Positions 8,599-15,753 of a DNA stretch of 17,249 bases are shown in pieces. This DNA comes from Candidatus Competibacteraceae bacterium (GTDB lineage: Bacteria > Pseudomonadota > Gammaproteobacteria > Competibacterales > Competibacteraceae). The notes under the pieces were generated by a model. The model did not search any database, was not told the origin of the DNA, and saw only the letters and a list, made by a program, of their open reading frames with translations. Positions within the stretch are counted from its first letter, which is position 1. Every line of letters begins with the position of its first letter. Where the stretch lies: positions 1 through 17,249 of the forward strand of contig JAAUQA010000011.1 of the NCBI GenBank assembly GCA_012032855.1. The letters are read 5' to 3'. A program made the position numbers and the translations under genes.

Positions 8599-9497
8599 AT
8601 GAGTGGGGTTGAACGGCGCGACATCAGCTTTCCTAGTGGAGACACGACTTGTCAGGCTTGGCACTTTCGCTCCGGTGCTCAGTCGGCGCCTGTGTGGTGA
8701 TGGGGCACGGTTTTGGATTGACTCGTGATTGTTCCCTGGAACGTTATGCTCAGCGCTTTGCGGAAGTGGGCCTGGATACGCTCATTTTCGATTATCGCCA
8801 TTTCGGTAAAAGCGGTGGTGAGCCGAGGCAGCTGTTCGCGATCAATCAACAATTGCAAGATTGGGCGGCGGCATTGGCAGCGGCCAGGCAACTGGACGGT
8901 GTGGATCCCGACCGGATTGCGGTTTGGGGTACGTCATTCGGCGGCGGACATGCCCTGGTTGCGGGTGTCCGTGATGGTCGCGTGGCCGCTATCGTGGCGC
9001 AATGTCCGATGATGGATGGATTGGCGGCGTTTATCGCTGCGGTGCGTTATGCTGGCTTGGGAGCCGTGACGCGGATGACAGGACACGCTCTGCTCGATTT
9101 GAGCGCCGGGCTATTCGGTAAACAAGGCCGGCGTTTGCCGATTGTCGCTGAGCCGGGCAAGTTGGCGTTTATGAGCACGCCGGATGCATTGCCTGGCTTT
9201 TCAGCCATCACGCCCGATGGCTTTATTAATGAGATCAGTGCACGGACGGCATTGGCAGTCCCATTGTATCGACCAGTCAGCGTTGCGTCCCAATTGCATT
9301 GCCCGTTGCTGATGTTAATCTGCGAGCAAGATGCGGTAGCCCCAACCAGTGCAGCATTTAAAGTAGCAGAACGCGGTGGCGATAAAGTCGAAGTGCACCG
9401 ATTTCCGATCGGCCATTTCGACATTTATCAGGGCGAGCATTATGAGCGAGCGTTAGCGTTAATGACGGATTTCCTGCTGGGTTCGCTAAACGGATGA
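8599..9497 (+). CDS. Alpha/beta hydrolase (frameshifted near N-terminus)
   Basis: Read from the ATG at 8599 the protein begins MSGVERRDISFPSGDTTCQA and continues to SAPV, then hits a TGA at 8698. One missing base (or two extra) in the GT-rich stretch 8692-8697 joins it to VVMGHGFGLTRD in the next frame, giving about 299 residues. The second part has the hydrolase core: oxyanion-hole HGFG, nucleophile elbow GTSFGGGHA, Asp in CEQDAVAP and His in PIGHFDIY, forming a Ser-Asp-His triad. It probably cleaves an ester or similar bond; the substrate is unknown. A TTG at 8649 opens the second frame but encodes no family-like start and should not be taken as the start. The 3' end overlaps the convergent permease gene by 12 bp. 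Confidence 0.88.
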
Positions 9498-10196
9498 AGA
9501 GGGGTTGATTTCCCGTGGGCGCAGATGGGCGAACCAACGGCGTTCAACTTGTTTGAACAGGAACACGATCACGAATGTCAGCACCAGATAAAAAGCCGCA
9601 GCGGTCAGGAAGGCTTCATAAGGTGTGTAATACCGGGAATTGATGATCCGCGCCGCCCCGGTGATGTCGATCAGGGTGATCACGCTGGCCAATGAACTGC
9701 CGTGCAACATGAAAATCACTTCGTTGCCGTAAGCAGGCAATGCCCGGCGAAACGCGCTGGGCAGAACAATGCGGCGGATCATCAGAAAATAAGACATCCC
9801 ACACGCTTTGGCGGCCTCGATTTCCCCGATCGGCGTCGCTTTGATCGCGCCGCGCAGAATCTCCGTAGTATACGCCGCCGTGTTCAAGGTGAACGCAATC
9901 AGTGCGCACCAATACGCTTCTCGGAGAATCGGCCACAGCAAACCGTCGCGAATGAACTCAAATTGACCGGCACCGTAATATAGCATAAACATCTGTACCA
10001 GCAACGGCGTGCCGCGAAAAAAGTAACTGAAGCAGAACACCGGGCCGCTTAATAGCCAATTGCGCGAATTGGCCATAAACGCAAACGGTACGGCCAGTCC
10101 CAAGCCCAGCATCAGGGAGAGCGCGACTAACTGCATTGTCAGCCATAAGCCTTCGAAATACAGCCCGATATTCTCGGTAATGATGGAAAAGTCCAT
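9486..10196 (-). CDS. Basic amino-acid ABC transporter permease, HisM/ArtM/AotM type
   Basis: A 236-residue inner-membrane permease with about five membrane segments. It has the polar amino-acid permease signature: YFFRGTPLLVQMFMLYYG, then TLNTAAYTTEILRGAIKATPIGEIEAAKACGMS and LPSAFRRALPAYGNEVIFMLHGSSLAS. The last two contain the EAA loop that docks on the ATPase. It closely resembles the HisM subunit of histidine or lysine-arginine-ornithine importers. The ATG follows the HisQ-like stop by 3 bp, so translation is probably coupled. It is the last gene of the P-J-Q-M unit and its 3' end overlaps the convergent hydrolase by 12 bp. The exact substrate (His, Arg, Lys or Orn) cannot be read from the sequence. 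Confidence 0.9.
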   Translation of the reverse strand: MDFSIITENIGLYFEGLWLTMQLVALSLMLGLGLAVPFAFMANSRNWLLSGPVFCFSYFFRGTPLLVQMFMLYYGAGQFEFIRDGLLWPILREAYWCALIAFTLNTAAYTTEILRGAIKATPIGEIEAAKACGMSYFLMIRRIVLPSAFRRALPAYGNEVIFMLHGSSLASVITLIDITGAARIINSRYYTPYEAFLTAAAFYLVLTFVIVFLFKQVERRWFAHLRPREINPSSSV

Positions 10197-10199
10197 GTG

Positions 10200-10893
10200 C
10201 TATTCCTGCTGAAATCCCATGCTGTAACGTCGCTCGGCCCAGCGCAACAACAGTACCGATATCGTGGTGAACACCAGAAACCCAAACGCCACCATGCAGT
10301 AGAAGGTGAACGGCAAGCGGGTCGCTCCGGCAGCCAGAGTAGCTTTGCGCACCATATCGTCCAAGCCGATGACCGATACCAGCGCCGTCGTTTTTAGTAA
10401 CACCAACCAGTTATTACCAAAGCCGGGTAACGCGTGGCGAATCATTTGTGGCAGCAGAATCCGCCGAAACACCTGCGAGCGGGTCATGCCATAAGCGTGA
10501 CCCGCTTCTAATTGACCCTGCGGCACGGCCATAATGGCGCCGCGAAACGTTTCGGTCATGTAAGCGCCGAAAATAAAATCCGATCGTCACTACCCCCGGC
10601 AGTAAACGGGATTGATATCGATTATAATCTTCATAATTGACCGCCTCCGCAATCCGATTGATCAGGAGTTGGCCGCCGAAAAAGATCAACAGCATCAACA
10701 CCAAATCGGGAACCCCGCGAATGACGGTGGTGTAAACCGTAGCGCTAAGTCGGGCGGTGCGGGATTGGGATAACTTGCCCAAAGCGCCCAGCATACCTAA
10801 CAGGACGGCGATGAACAGAGACAGCAACGCAACCTGAATAGTCAACACCGCGCCGGATAGGACGCTCAGACCATAACCTTGCAGATCGAACAC
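10200..10893 (-). CDS. Basic amino-acid ABC transporter permease, HisQ/AotQ type (frameshifted)
   Basis: Starts with GTG at 10893 (VFDLQGYGLSVLSGAVLTI), preceded by purine-rich AGGGGATAAGG. It contains GKLSQSRTARLSATVYTTVI, RGVPDLVLMLLIFFG and LPGVVTIGF, then loses frame. One extra T in the TTTT run (plus-strand A-run 10575-10578) separates this from IFGAYMTETFRGAIMAV and the EAA loop EAGHAYGMTRSQVFRRILLPQM, which continue to the end at RRYSMGFQQE. Without the extra base the protein is 230 residues, the usual size, and aligns throughout with HisQ-type permeases. It forms the transmembrane heterodimer with the downstream permease. Spacing: 49 bp after the binding-protein gene, 3 bp before the next permease. 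Confidence 0.9.
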
Positions 10894-10942
10894 GGCCTTA
10901 TCCCCTATCCGGCCAACCGATGATTATCCGAAACATGGGATG

Positions 10943-11725
10943 CTATTCGCCGAAGACGTCGAAATCGAAGTATTTATCCTGAATGGTCTTATAGGTGCCG
11001 TCGGCCCGAATGGCCTCAATGGCTTTATTAAACATCTCGCGCAGTTCGTCATCGCCTTTGCGTAAAGCAATGCCGACGCCTTCACCAAACCACTTGGTTT
11101 CGCGCAACTCAGGGCCAACGAACTCGAAATTTTTCCCTTCATCGGTTTTCAGGAAACCGTCCAGCACCGGCACGGAGTCGGCCAACAGCAGATCCAAACG
11201 GCCCGAGGCCATGTCCAAATAAGCCTCGTCCAAACTACCGTAGCGTTTGATTTCAACAATATCTCCATGATTGTCAGTCAAATAACTGTCATGGATCGTC
11301 GCCCGTTGCACGCCTACGGTTTTGCCTTTCAGGCTATCCGAGGTGATTTCGTGGCTGGATTCTTTCTGGCGCACGAACCTGGCTGGCGTTTGATAATACT
11401 TGTTAGAGAAGTCGACGGCCTTTTTGCGTTCTTCGGTAATCGACATCGACGCAATGATGGCGTCGAACTTGCGTGCCGACAGCGACGGGATGAGTCCGTC
11501 CCAATCGGATTTAATCAGCTGGCATTCAATATTCATGGCCTTGCACAGGGCATTAGCGATATCGATATCGAATCCCCCCAAATTACCATCCGGATCGACA
11601 TAACTGAATGGTGGATAAGCGCCTTCCACGCCGATACGGGCCTTGGTCCATTCTTTGGCCATAACGCCGTTGGACCCTAATAGCGCGACTAGTAGTAGGC
11701 CGACGGTAAATAGTTTGGCTTTCAT
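10943..11725 (-). CDS. Periplasmic basic amino-acid-binding protein, HisJ/AotJ/LAO type
   Basis: A 260-residue periplasmic binding protein. The Sec signal peptide is MKAKLFTVGLLLVALLGSNG, cleaved after VMA. Family landmarks include RIGVEGAYPPFSYVDPDGNLGGFDIDIANALC, SDWDGLIPSLSARKFDAIIASMSITEERKKAVDFSNKYY, LKGKTVGVQRATIHDSYL, and GVGIALRKGDDELREMFNKAI near the C-terminus. This pattern fits lysine/arginine/ornithine or histidine binding. The ATG at 11725 is chosen because GAGGAG (11734-11739) lies 8 bp upstream; a TTG at 11728 is less likely. It delivers the ligand to the two permeases downstream. It lies 56 bp after the ATPase gene. Confidence 0.93.
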   Translation of the reverse strand: MKAKLFTVGLLLVALLGSNGVMAKEWTKARIGVEGAYPPFSYVDPDGNLGGFDIDIANALCKAMNIECQLIKSDWDGLIPSLSARKFDAIIASMSITEERKKAVDFSNKYYQTPARFVRQKESSHEITSDSLKGKTVGVQRATIHDSYLTDNHGDIVEIKRYGSLDEAYLDMASGRLDLLLADSVPVLDGFLKTDEGKNFEFVGPELRETKWFGEGVGIALRKGDDELREMFNKAIEAIRADGTYKTIQDKYFDFDVFGE

Positions 11726-11781
11726 CAATCATTCTCCTCACAGAAATTGCAAATTACAGTCAATTGAAGATAGAAATGTAG

Positions 11782-12558
11782 TTACTTCAAAATACCCGAT
11801 AAGAACTGTCGACAGCGTTCAGAATTCGGATTTTCCAGCACTTGAGCGGGCGATCCGCTTTCCTCAACCCGGCCTTGATGCAAAAACAGCACTTGGGAGG
11901 ACACTTCGCGGGCAAACCCAACTTCATGGGTCACAACCACCATAGTCCGCCCTTCGCTGGCTAAATCGCGCATCACTTTCAGCACCTCGCCGACCAATTC
12001 AGGATCCAGTGCGGAAGTGGGTTCGTCGAACAACATCACTTCAGGTTCCATGGCCAAAGCCCGAGCGATTGCGGCGCGTTGCTGCTGTCCGCCGGAGATG
12101 TGGGTGGGATAATAATCCCGCCGTTCGTACATGCCGACTTTGTGCAATAACTTTTCGGCTCGCTCAATCGCCTCTTTGCGAGGCACTTTAAGCACATGGA
12201 TAGGCGCTTCGATGATGTTCTGCAACACCGTCATGTGCGCCCAGAGATTAAAGCTTTGAAAGACCATAGCCAGTCGGGAGCGAATGCGTTCCACTTGTTT
12301 AGGCTGTTCGGGGATTCTTTTGCCGCGCCGGTTCTGACGCATACGAATGGTTTCGCCATGCACCTTTACGGTGCCGACATCCGGCGTTTCGAGCAGATTT
12401 ATGCAGCGCAGCAAGGTGCTTTTGCCGGAACCGGACGAACCGAGAATAGAGGTAACACCCCCTTCCGGGGCGGTAAAAGAAATTCCCTTGAGCACTTCGA
12501 GTGGGCCGAATTGCTTATGAATATCTTCAACTTCCAAGGCAAGTGCTGATTGACTCAT
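11782..12558 (-). CDS. Basic amino-acid ABC transporter ATPase, HisP/AotP type
   Basis: A 258-residue cytoplasmic ABC ATPase. Visible motifs: Walker A GSSGSGKST (40-48), Q-loop Gln101 in MVFQSFNLW, signature HISGGQQQR (153-161), Walker B VMLFDEP (174-180) followed by TSALDP, and H-loop His211 in VVVTHEVGFA. The insert around residues 70-93 (RQNRRGKRIPEQPKQVE) resembles the one in HisP-type importers. It powers uptake through the two permeases. Here it is the first gene of the unit, whereas in the enteric his operon hisP is last. The ATG at 12558 has no clear Shine-Dalgarno sequence, so start choice rests on homology-like length only. Confidence 0.93.
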   Translation of the reverse strand: MSQSALALEVEDIHKQFGPLEVLKGISFTAPEGGVTSILGSSGSGKSTLLRCINLLETPDVGTVKVHGETIRMRQNRRGKRIPEQPKQVERIRSRLAMVFQSFNLWAHMTVLQNIIEAPIHVLKVPRKEAIERAEKLLHKVGMYERRDYYPTHISGGQQQRAAIARALAMEPEVMLFDEPTSALDPELVGEVLKVMRDLASEGRTMVVVTHEVGFAREVSSQVLFLHQGRVEESGSPAQVLENPNSERCRQFLSGILK

Positions 12559-12580
12559 GGATTACAGACATATTGTTTTA

Positions 12581-12596
12581 GGGGCTTGCTTGCCCC
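12581..12596. other. Small hairpin GGGGC-TTGCTT-GCCCC before the ABC importer
   Basis: Five-base GC arms with a 6-nt loop, 22 bp upstream of the ATPase start on the minus strand. The short stem and weak flanking tract (TAAAACAATA on the minus strand) make a terminator doubtful. It would lie within the leader or promoter of the importer unit. Confidence 0.25.
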
Positions 12597-12638
12597 TGTT
12601 GGTGATTTTTCGATGTGAACGACTCACGGTAGATGCAG

Positions 12639-12656
12639 CAATCGGTATGCCGATTG
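12639..12656. promoter_or_regulatory. Dyad CAATCGG-TATG-CCGATTG upstream of the ABC importer
   Basis: Perfect 7-bp arms with a 4-base spacer (18 bp in all) lie 9 bp after the rluE stop and about 80 bp before the importer ATPase start. No T-run follows, so an intrinsic terminator for rluE is unlikely. Size and position fit an operator for a dimeric regulator of the amino-acid importer, but no cognate regulator is encoded next to it. Confidence 0.4.
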
Positions 12657-12665
12657 GTTTCAAGC

Positions 12666-13325
12666 TTAGTTCATGTTACGAATCAATGACACATGGGAAT
12701 CGGCATCAACGCTCGCTGGCGTCTCGAACTGGCGTCTTTTTCGCCCCTCAAGCAATGAGTAAGCTTCGTCGGACGGTAGCGTTCGCCACTGTCCAGGCGC
12801 GAGATCATCCAGCGTCCAGGGTCCGATTCGGTAACGGATAAGTCGCAAGGTGGGATGACCCACCGCAGCGGTCATGCGTCGTACCTGTCGATTGCGCCCT
12901 TCGCGTATGCTCAATTCGAGCCAACAGGTGGGTATGGTTGCGCGATAGCGAATCGGTGGGTTGCGTGACCAAACCCGCTTCGGTTGATCAATGCGCTGTA
13001 CTTCGGCTGGAGCTGTAACGCCATCTCGCAGTTCAACGCCATGACGTAAGCGCGCTAATGAATCGGCAATCGGAATACCTTCCACCTGCACCCAATAGGT
13101 TTTGCTTAGTTTATGGCGAGGATGACTGATGCGCGCCTGTAACGGGCCTTGCCCGGTCAGTAGCAACAAGCCTTCACTGTCAAGATCCAAGCGCCCGGCC
13201 GGATAAACCGCGGGAATAGGCAGATAATCGGCCAGCGTGGGACGGTTTTGCGAATCGGTGAATTGGCTCAACACCCCATAGGGTTTGTTGAACAATACGA
13301 AGCGACAAGGCGGGTCGCGTTTCAC
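12666..13325 (-). CDS. rluE: 23S rRNA pseudouridine synthase, RluE type
   Basis: A 219-residue protein of the RsuA/RluB/RluE branch. It starts near VLFNKPYGVLSQFTDSQNRPTL and carries the active-site motif GRLDLDSEGLLLLT with the catalytic Asp at residue 47. It continues SKTYWVQVEGIP and RNPPIRYRATIPTCWLELSIREGRNRQVRRMTAAVGHPTLRLIRYRIG. The combination of a missing S4 domain, FNKP-QFTD start and RNPPIR-IPT motif matches E. coli RluE, which makes pseudouridine 2457 in 23S rRNA. The start is GTG at 13325 with only a weak ribosome site. The C-terminal tail after LPSDEAYSLL is longer than in E. coli and looks unstructured. Confidence 0.92.
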   Translation of the reverse strand: MKRDPPCRFVLFNKPYGVLSQFTDSQNRPTLADYLPIPAVYPAGRLDLDSEGLLLLTGQGPLQARISHPRHKLSKTYWVQVEGIPIADSLARLRHGVELRDGVTAPAEVQRIDQPKRVWSRNPPIRYRATIPTCWLELSIREGRNRQVRRMTAAVGHPTLRLIRYRIGPWTLDDLAPGQWRTLPSDEAYSLLEGRKRRQFETPASVDADSHVSLIRNMN

Positions 13326-13378
13326 CGAGCGTTGGGTTCTACGACAGGAAAGAACGTGACAGAGAACGGAACCGGAGT

Positions 13379-13549
13379 TTAGAAACGGATAAGCCTTGGG
13401 TCCCGCGCCTTATATTCGTGGATAGCTTGCGAAAGTCCTTCTTCGAATTGGCGTGTCGCCATTACTTCTTGAGCTCTGGAAATCAGTGCTTTCAACTCAT
13501 CTAAGCTCAGTTTGCTTAAGTCGACGGACAGTATTCTGCGTGATTTCAT
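13379..13549 (-). CDS. Possible 56-residue small protein upstream of rluE
   Basis: An ATG at 13549 opens 56 codons to a TAA at 13379. The predicted protein begins MKSRRILSVDLSKLSLDELK, continues through ALISRAQEVMATRQFEEGL and ends DPRLIRF. It is almost all amphipathic helix. The LSKLSLDELKALI opening is faintly like the N-terminal oligomerisation helix of H-NS-type nucleoid proteins, but there is no DNA-binding part and I do not claim that function. GAAGAAG lies about 5 bp before the ATG; an overlapping ATG at 13562 in another frame follows GAGG and gives only about 21 codons. It lies 53 bp before the rluE start on the same strand. Given the many indels in this window it may be a fragment of a longer gene. 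Confidence 0.45.
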   Translation of the reverse strand: MKSRRILSVDLSKLSLDELKALISRAQEVMATRQFEEGLSQAIHEYKARDPRLIRF

Positions 13550-13999
13550 GTGACTTCTTCATTACCTCTTCAGGTGAAATACAAAAACGGGAAATAGGGT
13601 ATGGATATGGGGATGGGTTAGGGTTTTTCAATGCCTGTAACGCTTCGTCGATGCACAGTGCTTGTAGCAACGGGGAGAGCGCTAAACGATACTATGGAGG
13701 GTCACTCATTGAAAAATCTTCAAATCGGCATTTTTGTTAGCAGATTACAGCCGATATTTTATATTTTCGAATGATCAAGTGGTTTTGCAAAACCATCACA
13801 AATATCTACTGGTTGAGCTTGCACTCTTCACGATTTGATTATGCTTATGTCAAAATTGTTCCAGCAAGAGTTGTTGTTAAGCAATATTTTTGGGAAATAT
13901 AGTCCTCCCTGTATCCAAATTTCAAGATTTTCTCGATTTTTTTTGTCCACGAGTTTTATAAAACAATAAATATGCTTAATATTTTGGTAATTGCGCGTC
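13550..13999. other. AT-rich intergenic stretch without a convincing gene
   Basis: About 450 bp, clearly more AT-rich than the flanks, especially 13710-13990. Open frames here have no recognisable domain and no good ribosome site. It holds a 16-bp palindrome at 13780-13795 and, close to the TetR start, a T-run with TTGTCC (13943-13948) and AT-rich -10-like sequence near 13966-13972, a weak promoter candidate for the TetR gene. It could be a degraded or foreign spacer. Confidence 0.5.
13780..13795. promoter_or_regulatory. Perfect 16-bp palindrome TGGTTTTGCAAAACCA
   Basis: An uninterrupted 16-bp palindrome, about 205 bp upstream of the TetR-family gene, in AT-rich DNA. Its size and symmetry fit binding by a homodimeric repressor such as TetR-type proteins. 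The link to the gene downstream is positional only. Confidence 0.4.
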
Positions 14000-14631
14000 A
14001 TGGGTAGACGTAATGATCACAGCCGGGAAGAAATCCGAGAAATGGCGTTACAAGCTGCCGAATCCATCGTTGTCGAACGCGGTCTGGCGGGATTGAGTGC
14101 CCGCAAAATCGCTCGCGCATCGGCTACACGGTGGGCAGTCTTTATCTCGTATTTCGCAATTTGGATGATCTGATCGCACAAGTCAATGAACGGACCCTGG
14201 ACGAGCTGTTCGAAGCGCTCAAAGCAGCGGTCAGCGACCCTCAATTATCTCCTCGCAAGTGCATTTTGGCACTCGGTAGAGCGTACATTGAATACGCTGT
14301 TACACACAGTCATCGCTGGAAGATGATTTTCGAACACCGCATGCCGGAGGGCGAATCGGTGCCGGATTCCTTCAAAGAGCGAGTCGCGCGGATGTTCGCC
14401 TTGGTGCAGGATCATTTGCAACACTTGGCAGGACAGCGCTCTGAAGCTCAGCTCGAACTGGCAGCACAGGCGCTTTGGAGCGGAGTGCATGGTGTGTGCA
14501 TCCTGGGTCTTGATCAAAAACTGCAGGCCACCAGTGGCGGGCGCTCGGTGCAGGAGGTGGCGGATTCACTGCTGGAGAACTATTTGGATGGATTTACAGC
14601 AAAAAGACGGTCGCCAGCCCCAAAAAAATAG
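14000..14631 (+). CDS. TetR-family transcriptional regulator with WHG-type C-terminal domain (frameshifted)
   Basis: From the ATG at 14000 the protein reads MGRRNDHSREEIREMALQAA, then VVERGLAGLSARKIARA. There the frame breaks. One missing base between 14118 and 14119 restores IGYTVGSLYLVFRNLDDLIAQV, completing the TetR helix-turn-helix (about residues 33-54) and giving 210 residues. The C-terminal ligand domain includes the WSGVHGVCILGL segment typical of the WHG subgroup. It would bind DNA as a dimer and release it on ligand binding; the ligand and targets are unknown. It could regulate itself, the downstream ycbL, or a distant efflux system. A TTG at 13991 gives only three extra residues and is not preferred. 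No strong Shine-Dalgarno sequence is visible. Confidence 0.88.
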
Positions 14632-14777
14632 AGGCAGTGAACATATTCATAGCGGTTCAGGGGCTGGTCGAGATAGTGGGAATCGGCTGAGCGATGGTAT
14701 GCTGTAATGCGTTCAATGCTTATAGCCTGTTAAGGTTTTGTTTGGAATTTTTCTATGTCATACCAACTGTCGAAATT

Positions 14778-15423
14778 ATGAAAGCCTTCATTATCCCAGT
14801 TACCCAGTTTATGCAAAATTGCTCCCTGCTTTGCTGCGAGGAGACCGGTAAAGCGGCTGTAGTCGATCCCGGCGGCGATCTTGATCAGATCCTGGATGGT
14901 GCCAAGCAAGCGGAAGTCGAAAATCGAAAAGATTCTCGTCACTCACGGTCATGTCGATCATGCCGGTGGGGTGGCGGAACTGGCCGAGCGGCTATCGGGT
15001 GCTATCGAAGGTCCGCACCGGGAGGATAAATTCTGGATCGATCTGTTGTCCGATAGAACCGCCAGCTTTGGTCTGGAAGGTGCCCGGGTATTCGAACCGG
15101 ATCGTTGGTTAGAGCAAGGCGATACCGTTCGCTTCGGCAATATCACTATGGAAGTACGGCATTGTCCCGGCCATACGCCTGGTCATATCATTTTCTTTCA
15201 GCCGGAAAACCATTTGGCGATTGTCGGTGACGTGTTGTTTCAGGGTTCTATCGGGCGGACGGATTTCCCGCGCGGCGATCATGCAACCCTCATTCGCTCC
15301 ATTCGCGAACAACTCTGGCCGCTCGGAGACGACGTGCAGTTTATTCCGGGACACGGTCCGGTTTCCACCTTCGGCGCCGAACGTCGCAGTAATCCATTCG
15401 TTGGCGATCGCATGATGGCTTGA
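14778..15423 (+). CDS. ycbL: YcbL-type metallo-beta-lactamase-fold hydrolase (glyoxalase II-like), frameshifted
   Basis: From the ATG at 14778 the protein begins [20 protein letters not shown] and reads to GAKQAEVE. One extra A in the run 14920-14923 breaks the frame, and [16 protein letters not shown] follows in the next. With that base removed the length is 214 residues, close to E. coli YcbL. Metal ligands: His56, His58, Asp60 and His61 (THGHVDH), His132 (CPGHTPGH), Asp151 (VGDVLF) and His192 (PGHGP). [10 protein letters not shown] and the C-terminal NPF also fit YcbL. Family members hydrolyse S-lactoylglutathione (type II glyoxalase), so a role in methylglyoxal detoxification is likely. 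It lies 146 bp after the TetR gene and 61 bp before the FmdB-like gene on the same strand. Confidence 0.92.
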
Positions 15424-15439
15424 CGGCGCAAGAGCGCGA

Positions 15440-15445
15440 TATAAT
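15440..15445 (+). promoter_or_regulatory. Consensus -10 box TATAAT before the FmdB-like gene
   Basis: A perfect TATAAT lies just after the ycbL stop, 40 bp before the FmdB-like ATG. TTGACG at 15420-15425 overlaps the ycbL stop but the spacer is only 14 bp, which is short. A dedicated promoter for the small gene is plausible, in addition to read-through from ycbL. Confidence 0.35.
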
Positions 15446-15484
15446 TTCGTCATCTGATTTAGTTTAGAACGAGGAGTCCGAACA

Positions 15485-15746
15485 ATGCCAAAATACGATT
15501 ATTGCTGTGATGCCAACGGCCAAGTCGTCGAAGTCTCACACCGCATGAACGAAGCCGGTGTTCACATGGGGCGAGTTGTGCGAGCGATTGGGCATGTCGC
15601 TAGGCGATACGCCAGCCGAAACGCCGGTGAAAAAACTCATCACTGGCGGTCATGTGGTCAACAGTACCCGTCTGGGCAGCGGCCAAGCACCCCCTTGCCA
15701 AACCGGCGCAGCTTGTGGCGGCGGCATGGCTTGCGGTCTAAATTAA
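15485..15746 (+). CDS. FmdB-like small zinc-ribbon protein (frameshifted)
   Basis: An 86-residue protein once one extra G in the pair 15557-15558 is removed. It starts MPKYDYCCDANGQVVEVSHR, then MNEAVFTWGELCERLGMSL, DTPAETPVKKLITGGHVVNS, and ends with a cysteine-rich tail PPCQTGAACGGGMACGLN. This matches a family of small FmdB/zinc-ribbon-like proteins of proteobacteria, with cysteines at both ends that could bind a metal. Its function is unknown. GAGGAG at 15471-15476 is 8 bp before the ATG and firmly sets the start. A GTG at 15558 opens the second frame but is inside the protein. Its stop is 7 bp from the stop of the convergent acetyltransferase gene. Confidence 0.8.
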
Positions 15747-15753
15747 ATCTCGA

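Noticed and set aside
10560..10585. Programmed ribosomal frameshift in the HisQ-like gene
   Set aside because: A simple extra T in a short run explains it, similar breaks occur in six unrelated genes, and no stimulatory structure or slippery heptamer is evident.
13453..13740. Plus-strand frame of 95 codons
   Set aside because: No domain, no ribosome site, a cysteine- and serine-rich biased sequence, antisense to the more protein-like 56-codon ORF.
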